The position numbers were made by a program, and so were the translations under genes. Shown one piece after another: positions 34,768 to 42,971 of a DNA stretch of 64,000 nucleotides. The DNA is taken from contig NZ_CP014514.1 of the NCBI RefSeq assembly GCF_001577365.1, positions 148,903 to 212,902 of the forward strand, in the 5' to 3' direction. This stretch comes from Frondihabitans sp. PAMC 28766. GTDB lineage: Bacteria > Actinomycetota > Actinomycetes > Actinomycetales > Microbacteriaceae. The notes under the pieces are model-generated. The model worked only from the letters and a program-made list of their open reading frames with translations. It searched no databases and was not told where the DNA came from. Positions within the stretch are counted from its first letter, which is position 1. Each line of letters opens with the position of its first letter.

Positions 34768-34887
34768 TAAAGGCGGCGGCCCAGGCAAGCGCGAGTTTCG
34801 CGCAACAGGTCCTGGAAACTCATCGTTTGAGCACCTGTTCTATGCCCTCCCCCCGTCCTTTGAGCGGGCGCTTGCGGTGACAGCGAA

Positions 34888-34917
34888 GATCGCCCCGGAG
34901 ATTGCTCCGGGGCGATC
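34888..34917 (-). terminator. Strong hairpin terminator after the aldehyde dehydrogenase gene
   Basis: A perfect 13-bp stem (GATCGCCCCGGAG with its complement) and a four-base loop ATTG lie 28 bases past the stop codon. Confidence 0.8.
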
Positions 34918-34944
34918 GTGGCTTATAGCCAGGTCGCTGATGTC

Positions 34945-36336
34945 TCAGAAGGCGGCGTTGATATCGACGACGTCGATGACTTTCTTGTTGATGAACTCCT
35001 GGATGCCGAGGTTAGTCAGCTCGTGACCGTATCCGGAGTGTTTGACTCCGCCGAAGGGGATGTCGGCCTTGACCATGGTCGGGTGATTCACGTAGACCAT
35101 TCCCGTCTCGATGCGGCGGGCGACTTTCTCGCCGTTGACGGTGTCTTTCGTAAAGACGGAACCTCCGAGGCCGAACGGGGAGTCGTTGGCGATGGCGATG
35201 GCGTCGGCTTCGTCCTTGGCGCGGATGATGATCGACACGGGTCCGAAGAACTCTTCGTAGTAGGACGGGTTCGAGCTGTCCATCCCGGTGAGGATCGTCG
35301 GCTGGAAGAACGCGCCCTTCGCCGGTGCTTTCGCACCGAGCTTCTCCGACATGGCCCCGCTCGCGACGGCCTTCTCCACTTGGATCACGAGCTTGTCGGC
35401 GGCTCCCTGAGACGACAGGGGCGCCAGCGTCGTAGCGGCATCCATCGGGTCACCCATTAACAGGGCGGCGACGCCGGTGCGGTACTTCGCGATGAACTCG
35501 TCGAAGACGTCGTCGACGACGATCAGGCGCTTCGCCGAGACGCACACCTGACCGGCATTCCAGTGGCGACCGAACACGGCCCACTCGACGGTCTTGTCGA
35601 TGTCGGCGTCCTTCAGCACGACGAACGCGTCGGAGCCGCCGAGTTCAAGGGTGCTTTTCTTCACGGCCTTGGCGGCGTACGCAGCGATGATGGAGCCAGC
35701 CTCCTCGCTGCCCGTGAGGGCGACCCCGCGAACGCGCGGGTCGTCGATCACGTGCTCGGTGAGGTCGTGGGGGAGGTAAAGGTTCTTGAACGCTCCCGCG
35801 GGGAGGCCGGCTCGTTCGAAGAGGTCGTCGAACATGGCCGCGGCCTGAGGGACATTGCTCGCGTGCTTAAGCAGGATCGTGTTTCCCGCGAGCAGCTGCG
35901 GACCGGCGACGCGCACCACCTGGTAGTACGGGAAGTTCCACGGTTCGACCGACAGGATCACACCGAGCGGCTCGCTGACGATCTCGACCTCACCCTCGGA
36001 CGTCATGGCGACGGGCACCTTGATGGTCTCGAGCAACGTCTCACCGCGGTCGGCGTAGTACTGCAGGATGTCTGCCGACAGGTCGACCTCCGCCTCGGCC
36101 TCGCCGATCACCTTTCCCATCTCGAGCGTCAGCAGCTCGGCGTAGCGGCGCTTCTCCGCGCGGAGCAGCGCTGCTGCTTTCGCCAAGACGGCTGTGCGCT
36201 CCGAGAACGGCGTGTCCCTCCAGGAGAGGAACGCATCGTGAGCGGCACCGATGGCCGCGTCGACTTCTTCGATGGTCGCGTCGTCGAACGACGCCACGAT
36301 CTCGTTCGTGTAAGGGTTGATCGTCTGATACGTCAT
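34945..36336 (-). CDS. gabD: NAD(P)-dependent succinate-semialdehyde dehydrogenase-type aldehyde dehydrogenase
   Basis: The 463-residue enzyme has the full aldehyde dehydrogenase fold: SVEPWNFPYYQVVRVAGPQL, GNTILLKHASNVPQ, ALTGSEEAGSIIA, catalytic Glu in STLELGGSDAF, catalytic Cys in HWNAGQVCVSAKR and FGPVSIIIR. The short form and these motifs place it with SSADH/GabD-like enzymes that oxidise succinate semialdehyde to succinate, though other short aldehydes are possible. A DevR-type box sits 71 bases upstream and a strong terminator follows, so it is a single-gene unit. Confidence 0.88.
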   Translation of the reverse strand: MTYQTINPYTNEIVASFDDATIEEVDAAIGAAHDAFLSWRDTPFSERTAVLAKAAALLRAEKRRYAELLTLEMGKVIGEAEAEVDLSADILQYYADRGETLLETIKVPVAMTSEGEVEIVSEPLGVILSVEPWNFPYYQVVRVAGPQLLAGNTILLKHASNVPQAAAMFDDLFERAGLPAGAFKNLYLPHDLTEHVIDDPRVRGVALTGSEEAGSIIAAYAAKAVKKSTLELGGSDAFVVLKDADIDKTVEWAVFGRHWNAGQVCVSAKRLIVVDDVFDEFIAKYRTGVAALLMGDPMDAATTLAPLSSQGAADKLVIQVEKAVASGAMSEKLGAKAPAKGAFFQPTILTGMDSSNPSYYEEFFGPVSIIIRAKDEADAIAIANDSPFGLGGSVFTKDTVNGEKVARRIETGMVYVNHPTMVKADIPFGGVKHSGYGHELTNLGIQEFINKKVIDVVDINAAF

Positions 36337-36406
36337 CTGTCGAAACCTTCTTCTGCAGCAGTGCTGCCTCGACTTCTAAGGTGACAGCGCCCCGGTGCGT
36401 CCGGTA

Positions 36407-36420
36407 GGGACCTTCGACCC
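36407..36420 (-). promoter_or_regulatory. DevR-type box for the succinate-semialdehyde dehydrogenase gene
   Basis: Plus-strand GGGACCTTCGACCC, nearly symmetric. On the minus strand CACCTT lies 24 bases beyond it and the ATG at 71 bases. Confidence 0.65.
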
Positions 36421-36460
36421 CCGTCGCGCCCACGAGAGGACTTCCCGGGGTGACCGGAAC

Positions 36461-36474
36461 GGGACCTTGGCCCC
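36461..36474 (+). promoter_or_regulatory. DevR-type box for a small membrane protein gene
   Basis: GGGACCTTGGCCCC is followed by TACCGT (TAnnnT) at 36498-36503. ATG lies 63 bases after the box. Confidence 0.75.
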
Positions 36475-36536
36475 TTACCCGATATGTTCCCGTGATCTAC
36501 CGTGGCCTTCATTTCGCGAAGAATGACGAGGACCGC

Positions 36537-36785
36537 ATGGACCACCACTCAGACCAAAAACCGCGCTTCACCGTCCGGGCTGCGGCGAACCCTGGATGGT
36601 TGTCGACGATAATCACCGTCGGTTTCGTCGCCCTCGTCCTGGCGTTCATCGTTCCGGTCGGCTTCATCGTTTTACTCCCCACGATGGTCGTCGTGGCTCA
36701 CCTCCTTTACCGACGGCGAGCGTGGCGGCGTGAGCTGCACGAGCTCATGAGCCCGCGGAGCATTTCGAAAGGGACAAGGACCTAG
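36537..36785 (+). CDS. Small membrane protein (82 residues)
   Basis: MDHHSDQKPRFTVRAAANPG is followed by two adjacent hydrophobic segments (IITVGFVALVLAFIVPVGFI and VLLPTMVVVAHLL) and a basic C-terminus. The family is not recognised. GACGAGGACC precedes the ATG. The TAG stop spans the edge of the IS5 element (TA from the target, G from the IS), but the original sequence would have read TAG as well, so the protein is unchanged. Confidence 0.6.
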   Translation: MDHHSDQKPRFTVRAAANPGWLSTIITVGFVALVLAFIVPVGFIVLLPTMVVVAHLLYRRRAWRRELHELMSPRSISKGTRT

Positions 36786-37354
36786 GCCGTGTTGAGTAAG
36801 TCGGTGTTGATCCAGATAAGGGTCGCGGCGAGGGTGACGCCTGCTTGGTAGTTGCGGGCGGTTTTGTCGGATCGCATCGCGATGCCGCGCCAGTTCTTCA
36901 GCCGGTTGAAGCTGCGCTCGACGACGTTGCGGCGTTTATAAATCTCCGCATCGAACGCGGGCGGGCGACCACCCGCGGAACCTCGTTTTCGGCGGTTGCG
37001 TTCTTGGTCAGCCTTGATCGGGATCGTCGCTTTGATGCCACGGCCGGCGAGATAGATGCGGTTCGCCCGTGACGGGTAGCCCTTGTCCGCCAGGACCCGC
37101 TCGGGCCGTGTTCTGGGCCGGCCAAGACCTCCGGTCGGCACCCGGATCCGGTCGATCGTGTCGGCCAGCATCGTGGTGTCATTGACGTTCCCCGGCGTCA
37201 GGATCATGCTCAACGGTCGCCCTCGACCATCCGCGACCAGATGAATCTTGCAGGTCAGACCGCCCCTGGACTTTCCGATCGCGTGATCAGAGGGCTCCGG
37301 GCCCAGAATCGTGTAATTCGATCGTGCCCCCTGTGGTGCGGGCGAGGGTCGCAC
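36782..37354 (-). CDS. IS5-family transposase, second frame (OrfB)
   Basis: This 190-residue part carries the catalytic core: HLVADGRGRPLSMILTPGNV with adjacent NDTTM, RVLADKGYPSRANR (second Asp) and RRNVVERSFNRLKNWRGIA (Glu). It overlaps the first frame by 68 bases and is normally expressed by -1 frameshifting in the IS427 group. Confidence 0.85.
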   Translation of the reverse strand: MRPSPAPQGARSNYTILGPEPSDHAIGKSRGGLTCKIHLVADGRGRPLSMILTPGNVNDTTMLADTIDRIRVPTGGLGRPRTRPERVLADKGYPSRANRIYLAGRGIKATIPIKADQERNRRKRGSAGGRPPAFDAEIYKRRNVVERSFNRLKNWRGIAMRSDKTARNYQAGVTLAATLIWINTDLLNTA

Positions 37355-37728
37355 CGTGCTGATGCACCCGCGTGATCGTCGAATCGATCGATACCACCCA
37401 GTCGAGCTTTCCGAGCTGGTCGCTGCGCGCTTGCACCGCCGTCAGAATCTCCTGCCAGGTACCATCCTTCGCCCACCGGTCGAACCGTTTGAACACCGTG
37501 TTCCACGGCCCGAACCGCTCCGGGAGATCCCTCCAAGGCGACCCCGTCCGGAACCGCCACACGATGCCCTCCACGACCATCCGGTGCGGCAACCACGGAC
37601 GCGACCTTCCCTGGACGACTGGCAACAACGGCTCGATCACTGCCCACGCGTCGTCCGAAATCACATCACGCTCATGCATCCATCAATCGTGACCCGACAC
37701 ACACCCAAAACACTTGATCAACACGCCC
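36785..37728 (-). mobile_element. IS5-family (IS427-group) insertion sequence
   Basis: Imperfect terminal repeats (GGCCGTGTTGAGTAAGT and, reversed, GGGCGTGTTGATCAAGT) bound 944 bases, with TA on both sides as target duplication. It carries two overlapping transposase frames. It is inserted in the middle of a DevR-type box. Confidence 0.82.
37287..37679 (-). CDS. IS5-family transposase, first frame (OrfA)
   Basis: The 130-residue N-terminal half begins MHERDVISDDAWAVIEPLLP and includes WRFRTGSPWRDLPERFGPW and the first catalytic Asp in VSIDSTITRVHQHG. It ends inside the second frame. Confidence 0.85.
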   Translation of the reverse strand: MHERDVISDDAWAVIEPLLPVVQGRSRPWLPHRMVVEGIVWRFRTGSPWRDLPERFGPWNTVFKRFDRWAKDGTWQEILTAVQARSDQLGKLDWVVSIDSTITRVHQHGATLARTTGGTIELHDSGPGAL

Positions 37729-38122
37729 TAGGGCCCTGTGCCGATGTCTTCCAGGCGCACATTCTGTAACCGCGCGGAACCGCGTCGACGAAAGGGCACC
37801 ATTATGACCACCAGCACCTTCACCAAATCCGACCACAGCATCCAGGAAGACGTCCAGGCCGAGCTCGCCTGGACACCGGACGTCGATGACGCCGGGATCG
37901 GTGTCGCCGTCAAGCACGGCGTCGTCACGCTCTCCGGCGAGGTCGACAACTTCGCCGAGCGCTTGGCGGCGAAGAAGGCGGCGTTCCGCACGAGCGGTGT
38001 GACGACCGTCGCCGACGACCTCAAGATCCATCCCTCCTCTTCCACGTGGAACGTCACCGAGACCGACATCGCCCAGCGTGTCGAGAACGCCATCAAGTGG
38101 ATCAGCAAGCTCCCCGACTCCG

Positions 38123-39366
38123 GGCGGTTTCTAGCGGTCGTTGCGAATGAGGTGTGTTCGTTTCGTGTGTCCTAAGCGTCGCATGGCCTGGTGTGGGGTG
38201 AGGTCTCCGAGGACCTTCCGCGGCCTGTCGTTCAGTTCCTGGGCGACACTGTCGAGGTGCTCCTGGGACCATTGACTGAGATCGGTTCCTTTCGGAAAAT
38301 ATTGCCGGAGGAGCCCGTTGAGGTTCTCGTTGGAGCCGCGTTGCCAGGGCGAGTGCGCGTCCGCGAAGTAAATCTTGATCCCGGTAGCTTCCTCGATCCG
38401 GGGGTGGTGGAACAGTTCATTGCCCTGATCCCACGTCAGCGTGCGTCTCAGGCTTGCAGGCAAGTGTCGGAACGCACTGATCAGAGCATCCCCGACGGTC
38501 TGGGCGGAATGGTCATCCCCCACACGGACAAGTTTTGTCACGCGGGTGCGCCGGTCAATGAGCGTAATGATCGAGGATCGTTGCCACGCACCGATGATGA
38601 GGTCACCCTCCCAGCTAACGGCGTACCGGCGGGACTCAACATGCGCGGGCCGGTCGTGGATCGACTTCATCGTCGTGGATTGTTTCAGGGACCCCGTCCT
38701 CGAGCGTCCCCGGCCGTGCTGGTGCCGATACACACGTGCGGTCCGCAGATTCGCGGGGTTTGCCGGGACGATCAGGCTTCGATAGATGCCGTCGTAAATT
38801 GTCTCGTGGCAGACATGCCAGCCCGGCCGGCGAGGATACCGGCGCTTGAGCCAACGACTGATCTGCTCCGGCGACCACCGCTTCTGCAGCTTCTGAGCGA
38901 TCACCTCCCGAAGTTTGAGATCAGCCTCAAATATTCGGCGGCGGGGTCGGCGGCGCCGCTGGTGCGCCTGGTTGTGGGCGAACCACGGCTGGTAGCGGCC
39001 GTCCTCTTTCCGGTTCCTCGAGATCTCCCGATACACGCTCTGGAAGCTCTTGCCGATCCGTGCCGCGATGCTTTTCACCGCTTCACCAGCAGCAAGCCCC
39101 TCAGCAATCTCGATCCGGTCATCCTGGCTGAAGTATCGACGATTGACGGGGGCAATTTCGTGGACGTGCACGCTGCCAGCGTCGATGAACCACAACGACC
39201 CGCAACTCAGCGACACACCCACCTCCGTCGACGCGGCATAGCCGGACAGGCCTTGCCTGATCAGCTCGAAGTACCGCCGCTTCACGGCGAGACTGGCGCG
39301 GTTCGCTCCACCACGGGGCATGTGAATCTCCTTCTCGAAGATTCGCAACGACCGGTAGAAACCGCC
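38123..39366 (-). mobile_element. IS30-family element, copy 1, complete
   Basis: Ends GGCGGTTTCTAGCGGTCGTT and, reversed, GGCGGTTTCTACCGGTCGTT bound 1244 bases; CCG flanks both sides as a target duplication. It interrupts a BON gene. Confidence 0.9.
38131..39321 (-). CDS. IS30-family transposase (copy 1)
   Basis: The 396-residue transposase starts MPRGGANRASLAVKRRYFEL. It has an N-terminal HTH region (IAEGLAAGEAVKSIAARIGK) and the DDE core: WEGDLIIGAWQRSSIITLID, LTWDQGNELFHHPRIEEATG and SPWQRGSNENLNGLLRQYFP. The frame is intact and almost identical to copy 2. ATG 39321 is used because GAAGGAGA lies just before it. Confidence 0.92.
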   Translation of the reverse strand: MPRGGANRASLAVKRRYFELIRQGLSGYAASTEVGVSLSCGSLWFIDAGSVHVHEIAPVNRRYFSQDDRIEIAEGLAAGEAVKSIAARIGKSFQSVYREISRNRKEDGRYQPWFAHNQAHQRRRRPRRRIFEADLKLREVIAQKLQKRWSPEQISRWLKRRYPRRPGWHVCHETIYDGIYRSLIVPANPANLRTARVYRHQHGRGRSRTGSLKQSTTMKSIHDRPAHVESRRYAVSWEGDLIIGAWQRSSIITLIDRRTRVTKLVRVGDDHSAQTVGDALISAFRHLPASLRRTLTWDQGNELFHHPRIEEATGIKIYFADAHSPWQRGSNENLNGLLRQYFPKGTDLSQWSQEHLDSVAQELNDRPRKVLGDLTPHQAMRRLGHTKRTHLIRNDR

Positions 39367-39735
39367 CCGTGCGTGCGACCGTGGAAGGCCACACCGTCGT
39401 CCTGACCGGCGAGGTCGAATTCAACTACCAGCGCGAGACCGCTCGCCGTGCTGTCGAGGGCATCAAGGGCGTCGTGTTCGTCGTCAACGAGATCGTCCTC
39501 CGCAGCCGACCGTCGGCCGCCGACACTGAGGGGAACATTCGGAAGGCCCTCATCCGCAACGCAACGTTCGATGGCAACCGGGTCCATGTGACCGTCTCCG
39601 GCACCACCGCCACCCTGACCGGCCACGTCCGCTCCTACGCCGAGCGCATGCAGGCCGCGACCGCCGCCTGGTCGTCACGCCACGTGACCCACGTCGACAA
39701 CAACATCGAAATCACTCTCTGAGGTACGACTCGCA

Positions 39736-39767
39736 AAGAGGCCGACAGGCGATCCTGGTGGCCTCTT
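39736..39767 (+). terminator. Hairpin terminator after the interrupted BON gene
   Basis: AAGAGGCC pairs with GGCCTCTT around a nested CAGG/CCTG stem; a short T-containing tail follows. It starts 13 bases past the stop codon. Confidence 0.7.
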
Positions 39768-39886
39768 CGCTTCTCCAAGGTCGAGGGTCGTCGATGTGGT
39801 CGGTTGGCCTGGCGAACTAGCCCTGGTCGCCCTGGTGAACCGTCCCGGTTTTCGTGCCGCTTTCTTTCTGGTGAAAGGATGCGCTC

Positions 39887-40198
39887 ATGCCCAAGAAACA
39901 CCCGTCCGAGGTCCGTGACCGATCAGTCCGGATGGTCCTCGACCGCCTCGACAGCTACTCGTCCCTCTCGGCCGCGTGCCGTGACCTTGCCCCGAAGCTG
40001 AATGTCGGAATTGAAACGCTCCGCAAGTGGGTGATGCAAGCCCAGGCGGACTCCGGCGCGATGCCGGGCGCGACGACGGAACAGCTGGCGGAGATGGCGA
40101 AACTCAAGCGAGAGAACGCCGAGCTGCGAGAGACCAACGACATACTCAAGGCGGCAGCGTCTTTCTTCGCGAGGGAGCTCGACCCTCGCCGCCGCTGA
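39887..40198 (+). CDS. IS3-family transposase OrfA
   Basis: The 103-residue protein has an HTH_Tnp_1-type region (EVRDRSVRMVLDRL, LNVGIETLRKWVMQAQ) and a C-terminal leucine-zipper helix (LAEMAKLKRENAELRETNDI). AAAGGA lies before the ATG. OrfB normally follows by -1 frameshifting. Confidence 0.85.
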   Translation: MPKKHPSEVRDRSVRMVLDRLDSYSSLSAACRDLAPKLNVGIETLRKWVMQAQADSGAMPGATTEQLAEMAKLKRENAELRETNDILKAAASFFARELDPRRR

Positions 40199-40942
40199 TC
40201 GTCCGCTTCATCGATCAGATGAGATCCCAGGGGCACCGGGTCGAGTCGACGTGCGCCGTCCTGCGTTCGCAGGGTGTCCGCGTTGCCGGTCGCTCTTACC
40301 GAGTCTGGCGGCGCAGGCCAGCGTCCGTGAGGACGATAGATGATGCTGCCCTCATCGCCCGGTTCCATCAGCTGCGCCAACGCGACGCGAAGGGGCGTCA
40401 GCGCCCCGAAGTGCTCTACGGGCGCAGGAAGATGACGGCATGGCTTGCCCGCTCGGGGTTCCCCGACGTGTCCAAACACACGGTCGACCGGGTCATGCGC
40501 GCCGAGGGCATGAACGGCCTCGTTCGCGGACGGAAGACCTCGACGACGATCCCGGCGAAGAATGGGAAGCGTGCCGGCGACCTTCTGAACCGGGAGTTCA
40601 CGGCCCCGCGCCCGAACCACACCTGGGTGACCGATTTCACGTATGTTCCGACGTGGTCCGGGTTTGTTTACGTGGCGTTCGCGATCGACTTGTTCTCCCG
40701 TGCGATCGTCGGCTGGCAGGCGTCGACGGTGAAAGACACCGAGTTCGTCGAGTTGTGCCTGCGGATGGCGCTCTGGCGGCGGGACCAAACGGACCGGAAG
40801 GTCCAGGCCGGAATGATTCATCACAGCGATGCCGGCAGCCAATACACGTCGATCCGCTTCACCGAGACAGTCGCCCTCGAGGGCCTCGTCGCATCGATCG
40901 GATCTGTCGGCGACGCCTACGACAACGCCGCCGCCGAGACCG
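40162..40942 (+). pseudogene. IS3-family transposase OrfB, truncated before the catalytic Glu
   Basis: The frame contains the integrase core motifs TWVTDFTYVPTWSGFVYVAF (first Asp) and MIHHSDAGSQYTS (second Asp) but is cut at YDNAAAET, just before the region with the catalytic Glu. It reads on into the IS30 element. It cannot be active. Confidence 0.82.
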
Positions 40943-42186
40943 GGCGGTTTCTACCGGTCGTTGCGAATCTTCGAGAAGGAGATTCACATGCCCCGTGGTG
41001 GAGCGAACCGCGCCAGTCTCGCCGTGAAGCGGCGGTACTTCGAGCTGATCAGGCAAGGCCTGTCCGGCTATGCCGCGTCGACGGAGGTGGGTGTGTCGCT
41101 GAGTTGCGGGTCGTTGTGGTTCATCGACGCTGGCAGCGTGCACGTCCACGAAATTGCCCCCGTCAATCGTCGATACTTCAGCCAGGATGACCGGATCGAG
41201 ATTGCTGAGGGGCTTGCTGCTGGTGAAGCGGTGAAAAGCATCGCGGCACGGATCGGCAAGAGCTTCCAGAGCGTGTATCGGGAGATCTCGAGGAACCGGA
41301 AAGAGGACGGCCGCTACCAGCCGTGGTTCGCCCACAACCAGGCGCACCAGCGGCGCCGCCGACCCCGCCGCCGAATATTTGAGGCTGATCTCAAACTTCG
41401 GGAGGTGATCGCTCAGAAGCTGCAGAAGCGGTGGTCGCCGGAGCAGATCAGTCGTTGGCTCAAGCGCCGGTATCCTCGCCGGCCGGGCTGGCATGTCTGC
41501 CACGAGACAATTTACGACGGCATCTATCGAAGCCTGATCGTCCCGGCAAACCCCGCGAATCTGCGGACCGCACGTGTGTATCGGCACCAGCACGGCCGGG
41601 GACGCTCGAGGACGGGGTCCCTGAAACAATCCACGACGATGAAGTCGATCCACGACCGGCCCGCGCATGTTGAGTCCCGCCGGTACGCCGGTAGCTGGGA
41701 GGGTGACCTCATCATCGGTGCGTGGCAACGATCCTCGATCATTACGCTCATTGACCGGCGCACCCGCGTGACAAAACTTGTCCGTGTGGGGGATGACCAT
41801 TCCGCCCAGACCGTCGGGGATGCTCTGATCAGCGCGTTCCGACACTTACCTGCAAGCCTGAGACGCACGCTGACGTGGGACCAGGGCAATGAACTGTTCC
41901 ACCACCCCCGGATCGAGGAAGCTACCGGGATCAAGATTTACTTCGCGGACGCGCACTCGCCCTGGCAACGCGGCTCCAACGAGAACCTCAACGGGCTCCT
42001 CAGACAATATTTTCCGAAAGGAACCGATCTCAGTCAATGGTCCCAGGAGCACCTCGACAGTGTCGCCCAGGAACTGAACGACAGGCCGCGGAAGGTCCTC
42101 GGAGACCTCACCCCACACCAGGCCATGCGACGCTTAAGACACACAAAACGAACACACCTCATTCGCAACGACCGCTAGAAACCGCC
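40943..42186 (+). mobile_element. IS30-family element, copy 2
   Basis: It is nearly identical to copy 1 but in the opposite orientation, with both terminal repeats present. Flanking bases do not match (ACCG on the left, TCGT on the right), so no target duplication is present. This suggests rearrangement between IS copies or a deletion beside this one. Confidence 0.88.
40988..42178 (+). CDS. IS30-family transposase (copy 2)
   Basis: The 396-residue transposase is intact, with the same motifs as copy 1 (WEGDLIIGAWQRS, LTWDQGNELFHH, SPWQRGSNENLNGLL). An in-frame extension from the IS3 remnant to 40829 exists but is an accident of the junction. Confidence 0.92.
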   Translation: MPRGGANRASLAVKRRYFELIRQGLSGYAASTEVGVSLSCGSLWFIDAGSVHVHEIAPVNRRYFSQDDRIEIAEGLAAGEAVKSIAARIGKSFQSVYREISRNRKEDGRYQPWFAHNQAHQRRRRPRRRIFEADLKLREVIAQKLQKRWSPEQISRWLKRRYPRRPGWHVCHETIYDGIYRSLIVPANPANLRTARVYRHQHGRGRSRTGSLKQSTTMKSIHDRPAHVESRRYAGSWEGDLIIGAWQRSSIITLIDRRTRVTKLVRVGDDHSAQTVGDALISAFRHLPASLRRTLTWDQGNELFHHPRIEEATGIKIYFADAHSPWQRGSNENLNGLLRQYFPKGTDLSQWSQEHLDSVAQELNDRPRKVLGDLTPHQAMRRLRHTKRTHLIRNDR

Positions 42187-42965
42187 TCGTCTACGCGTGT
42201 TCCCTGGTCCGCACTCGGCGGGGTACGCCAGGCGTCCCAGATGGCGGCGACGGGCGAACGATGGGTTTCTCGGCCGAGCCAGCGCGCGAGCGTCCCTGGT
42301 TGTTCTAATGGGAGAAAGAGGGCTTCGCCTGGGGCACGATCGCCGCTTGATCCATTGGCTTTGCCGTCGGACACGGAGGGTGCGCGCCGACCCGCCAGGA
42401 GCAGGCTGTCAATCACCCGGTGTCCGTCTGCAACGCCGGGGACGCCGTACCTGCCGTCGAGGAACAGGCTTTCGACGAGAACGGGACTTTCGCGTCCCGT
42501 CACGGTGGTTGTCGTTTCAAGGCGCCCACCCTCTTCGCGGGAGCGTCCGAGCACGAGGGTCTCGCGCAGGAGCAACGTAGCCTCGTCAGCGAGCGTGACC
42601 TGCGTGAGGCGACGCACGTTCGCCCCGGTCGAGACCACGAACGGCAGGCTGTTCCACGCCAGGTGCGCGTCGCGGCCGAGCGTGATCCTGGCGTTCCACC
42701 AGGAGGGTCGCCCTTCGCCGTCGTAGGCGACCGTTCCGCCGATGTCGACGAGGTCGAGGCTGCAGCCGTCGCCGACTTCGATCTCGAGGTCGACGCGGTC
42801 GCCGCCGAGCAGGAGCGCGCCGCCGCTGACGAGCGCCACCTCGGCGGTGGTGCCGTCGCGGTCGATGACGCGCGGCACCAGCGGGCCGGCGTGCAGGTCG
42901 AGGCGCACGCGGCCGTCCGGCCGGGTGGCCAGGACGACGCGGGTGGGCCTCGGGCTGTCGGTCAC
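42159..42965 (-). CDS. ureD: Urease accessory protein UreD, C-terminus altered by IS30
   Basis: UreD (268 residues as read) helps load nickel into apo-urease with UreF and UreG. Family features are VSGGALLLGGDRVDLEIEVG, RITLGRDAHLAWNSLPFVVS, the TLLLRETLVLGR strand pair and LVESLFLDG. The last nine residues come from the IS30 end (42159-42186), so the true C-terminus is lost, though only by a few residues. ATG 42965 follows ureG by six bases on the same strand. It ends the cluster. Confidence 0.85.
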   Translation of the reverse strand: MTDSPRPTRVVLATRPDGRVRLDLHAGPLVPRVIDRDGTTAEVALVSGGALLLGGDRVDLEIEVGDGCSLDLVDIGGTVAYDGEGRPSWWNARITLGRDAHLAWNSLPFVVSTGANVRRLTQVTLADEATLLLRETLVLGRSREEGGRLETTTTVTGRESPVLVESLFLDGRYGVPGVADGHRVIDSLLLAGRRAPSVSDGKANGSSGDRAPGEALFLPLEQPGTLARWLGRETHRSPVAAIWDAWRTPPSADQGTRVDEAVSSGRCE

Positions 42966-42971
42966 GGCGTC

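Larger units (their letters stand above)
36777..37736 (+). promoter_or_regulatory. DevR-type box split by the IS5 element
   Basis: AGGACCTA (36777-36784) and GGGCCC (37731-37736) join to AGGACCTAGGGCCC when the IS and one TA are removed. CATTCT is in the -10 position (37760-37765). The BON gene ATG lies 68 bases after the box, exactly as in the paralogous BON gene at 30324. Confidence 0.65.
37804..39722 (+). pseudogene. Triple BON-domain protein interrupted by IS30
   Basis: The first part (37804-38122, MTTSTFTKSDHSIQEDVQAE to SKLPDS) and the second part (39367-39722, VRATVEGHTVVLTG to VDNNIEITL) join without loss once the IS30 element and one CCG copy are removed, giving a 223-residue-class protein. 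It is a close paralogue of the gene at 29653, with the same domain order. Its promoter box is also split by an IS5 element, so the gene carries two independent insertions. Confidence 0.88.
39836..40942 (+). mobile_element. IS3-family element, 3'-truncated by IS30 copy 2
   Basis: The left end is TGAACCGTCCCGG. OrfA is complete, but OrfB stops at the junction with the IS30 copy at 40942/40943, and the missing right part is not found on the other side of that IS30. Confidence 0.8.

Noticed and set aside
40829..40987. N-terminal extension of IS30 transposase copy 2
   Set aside because: It is read from the IS3 remnant; copy 1 and the ribosome-binding site show the true start at MPRGG.
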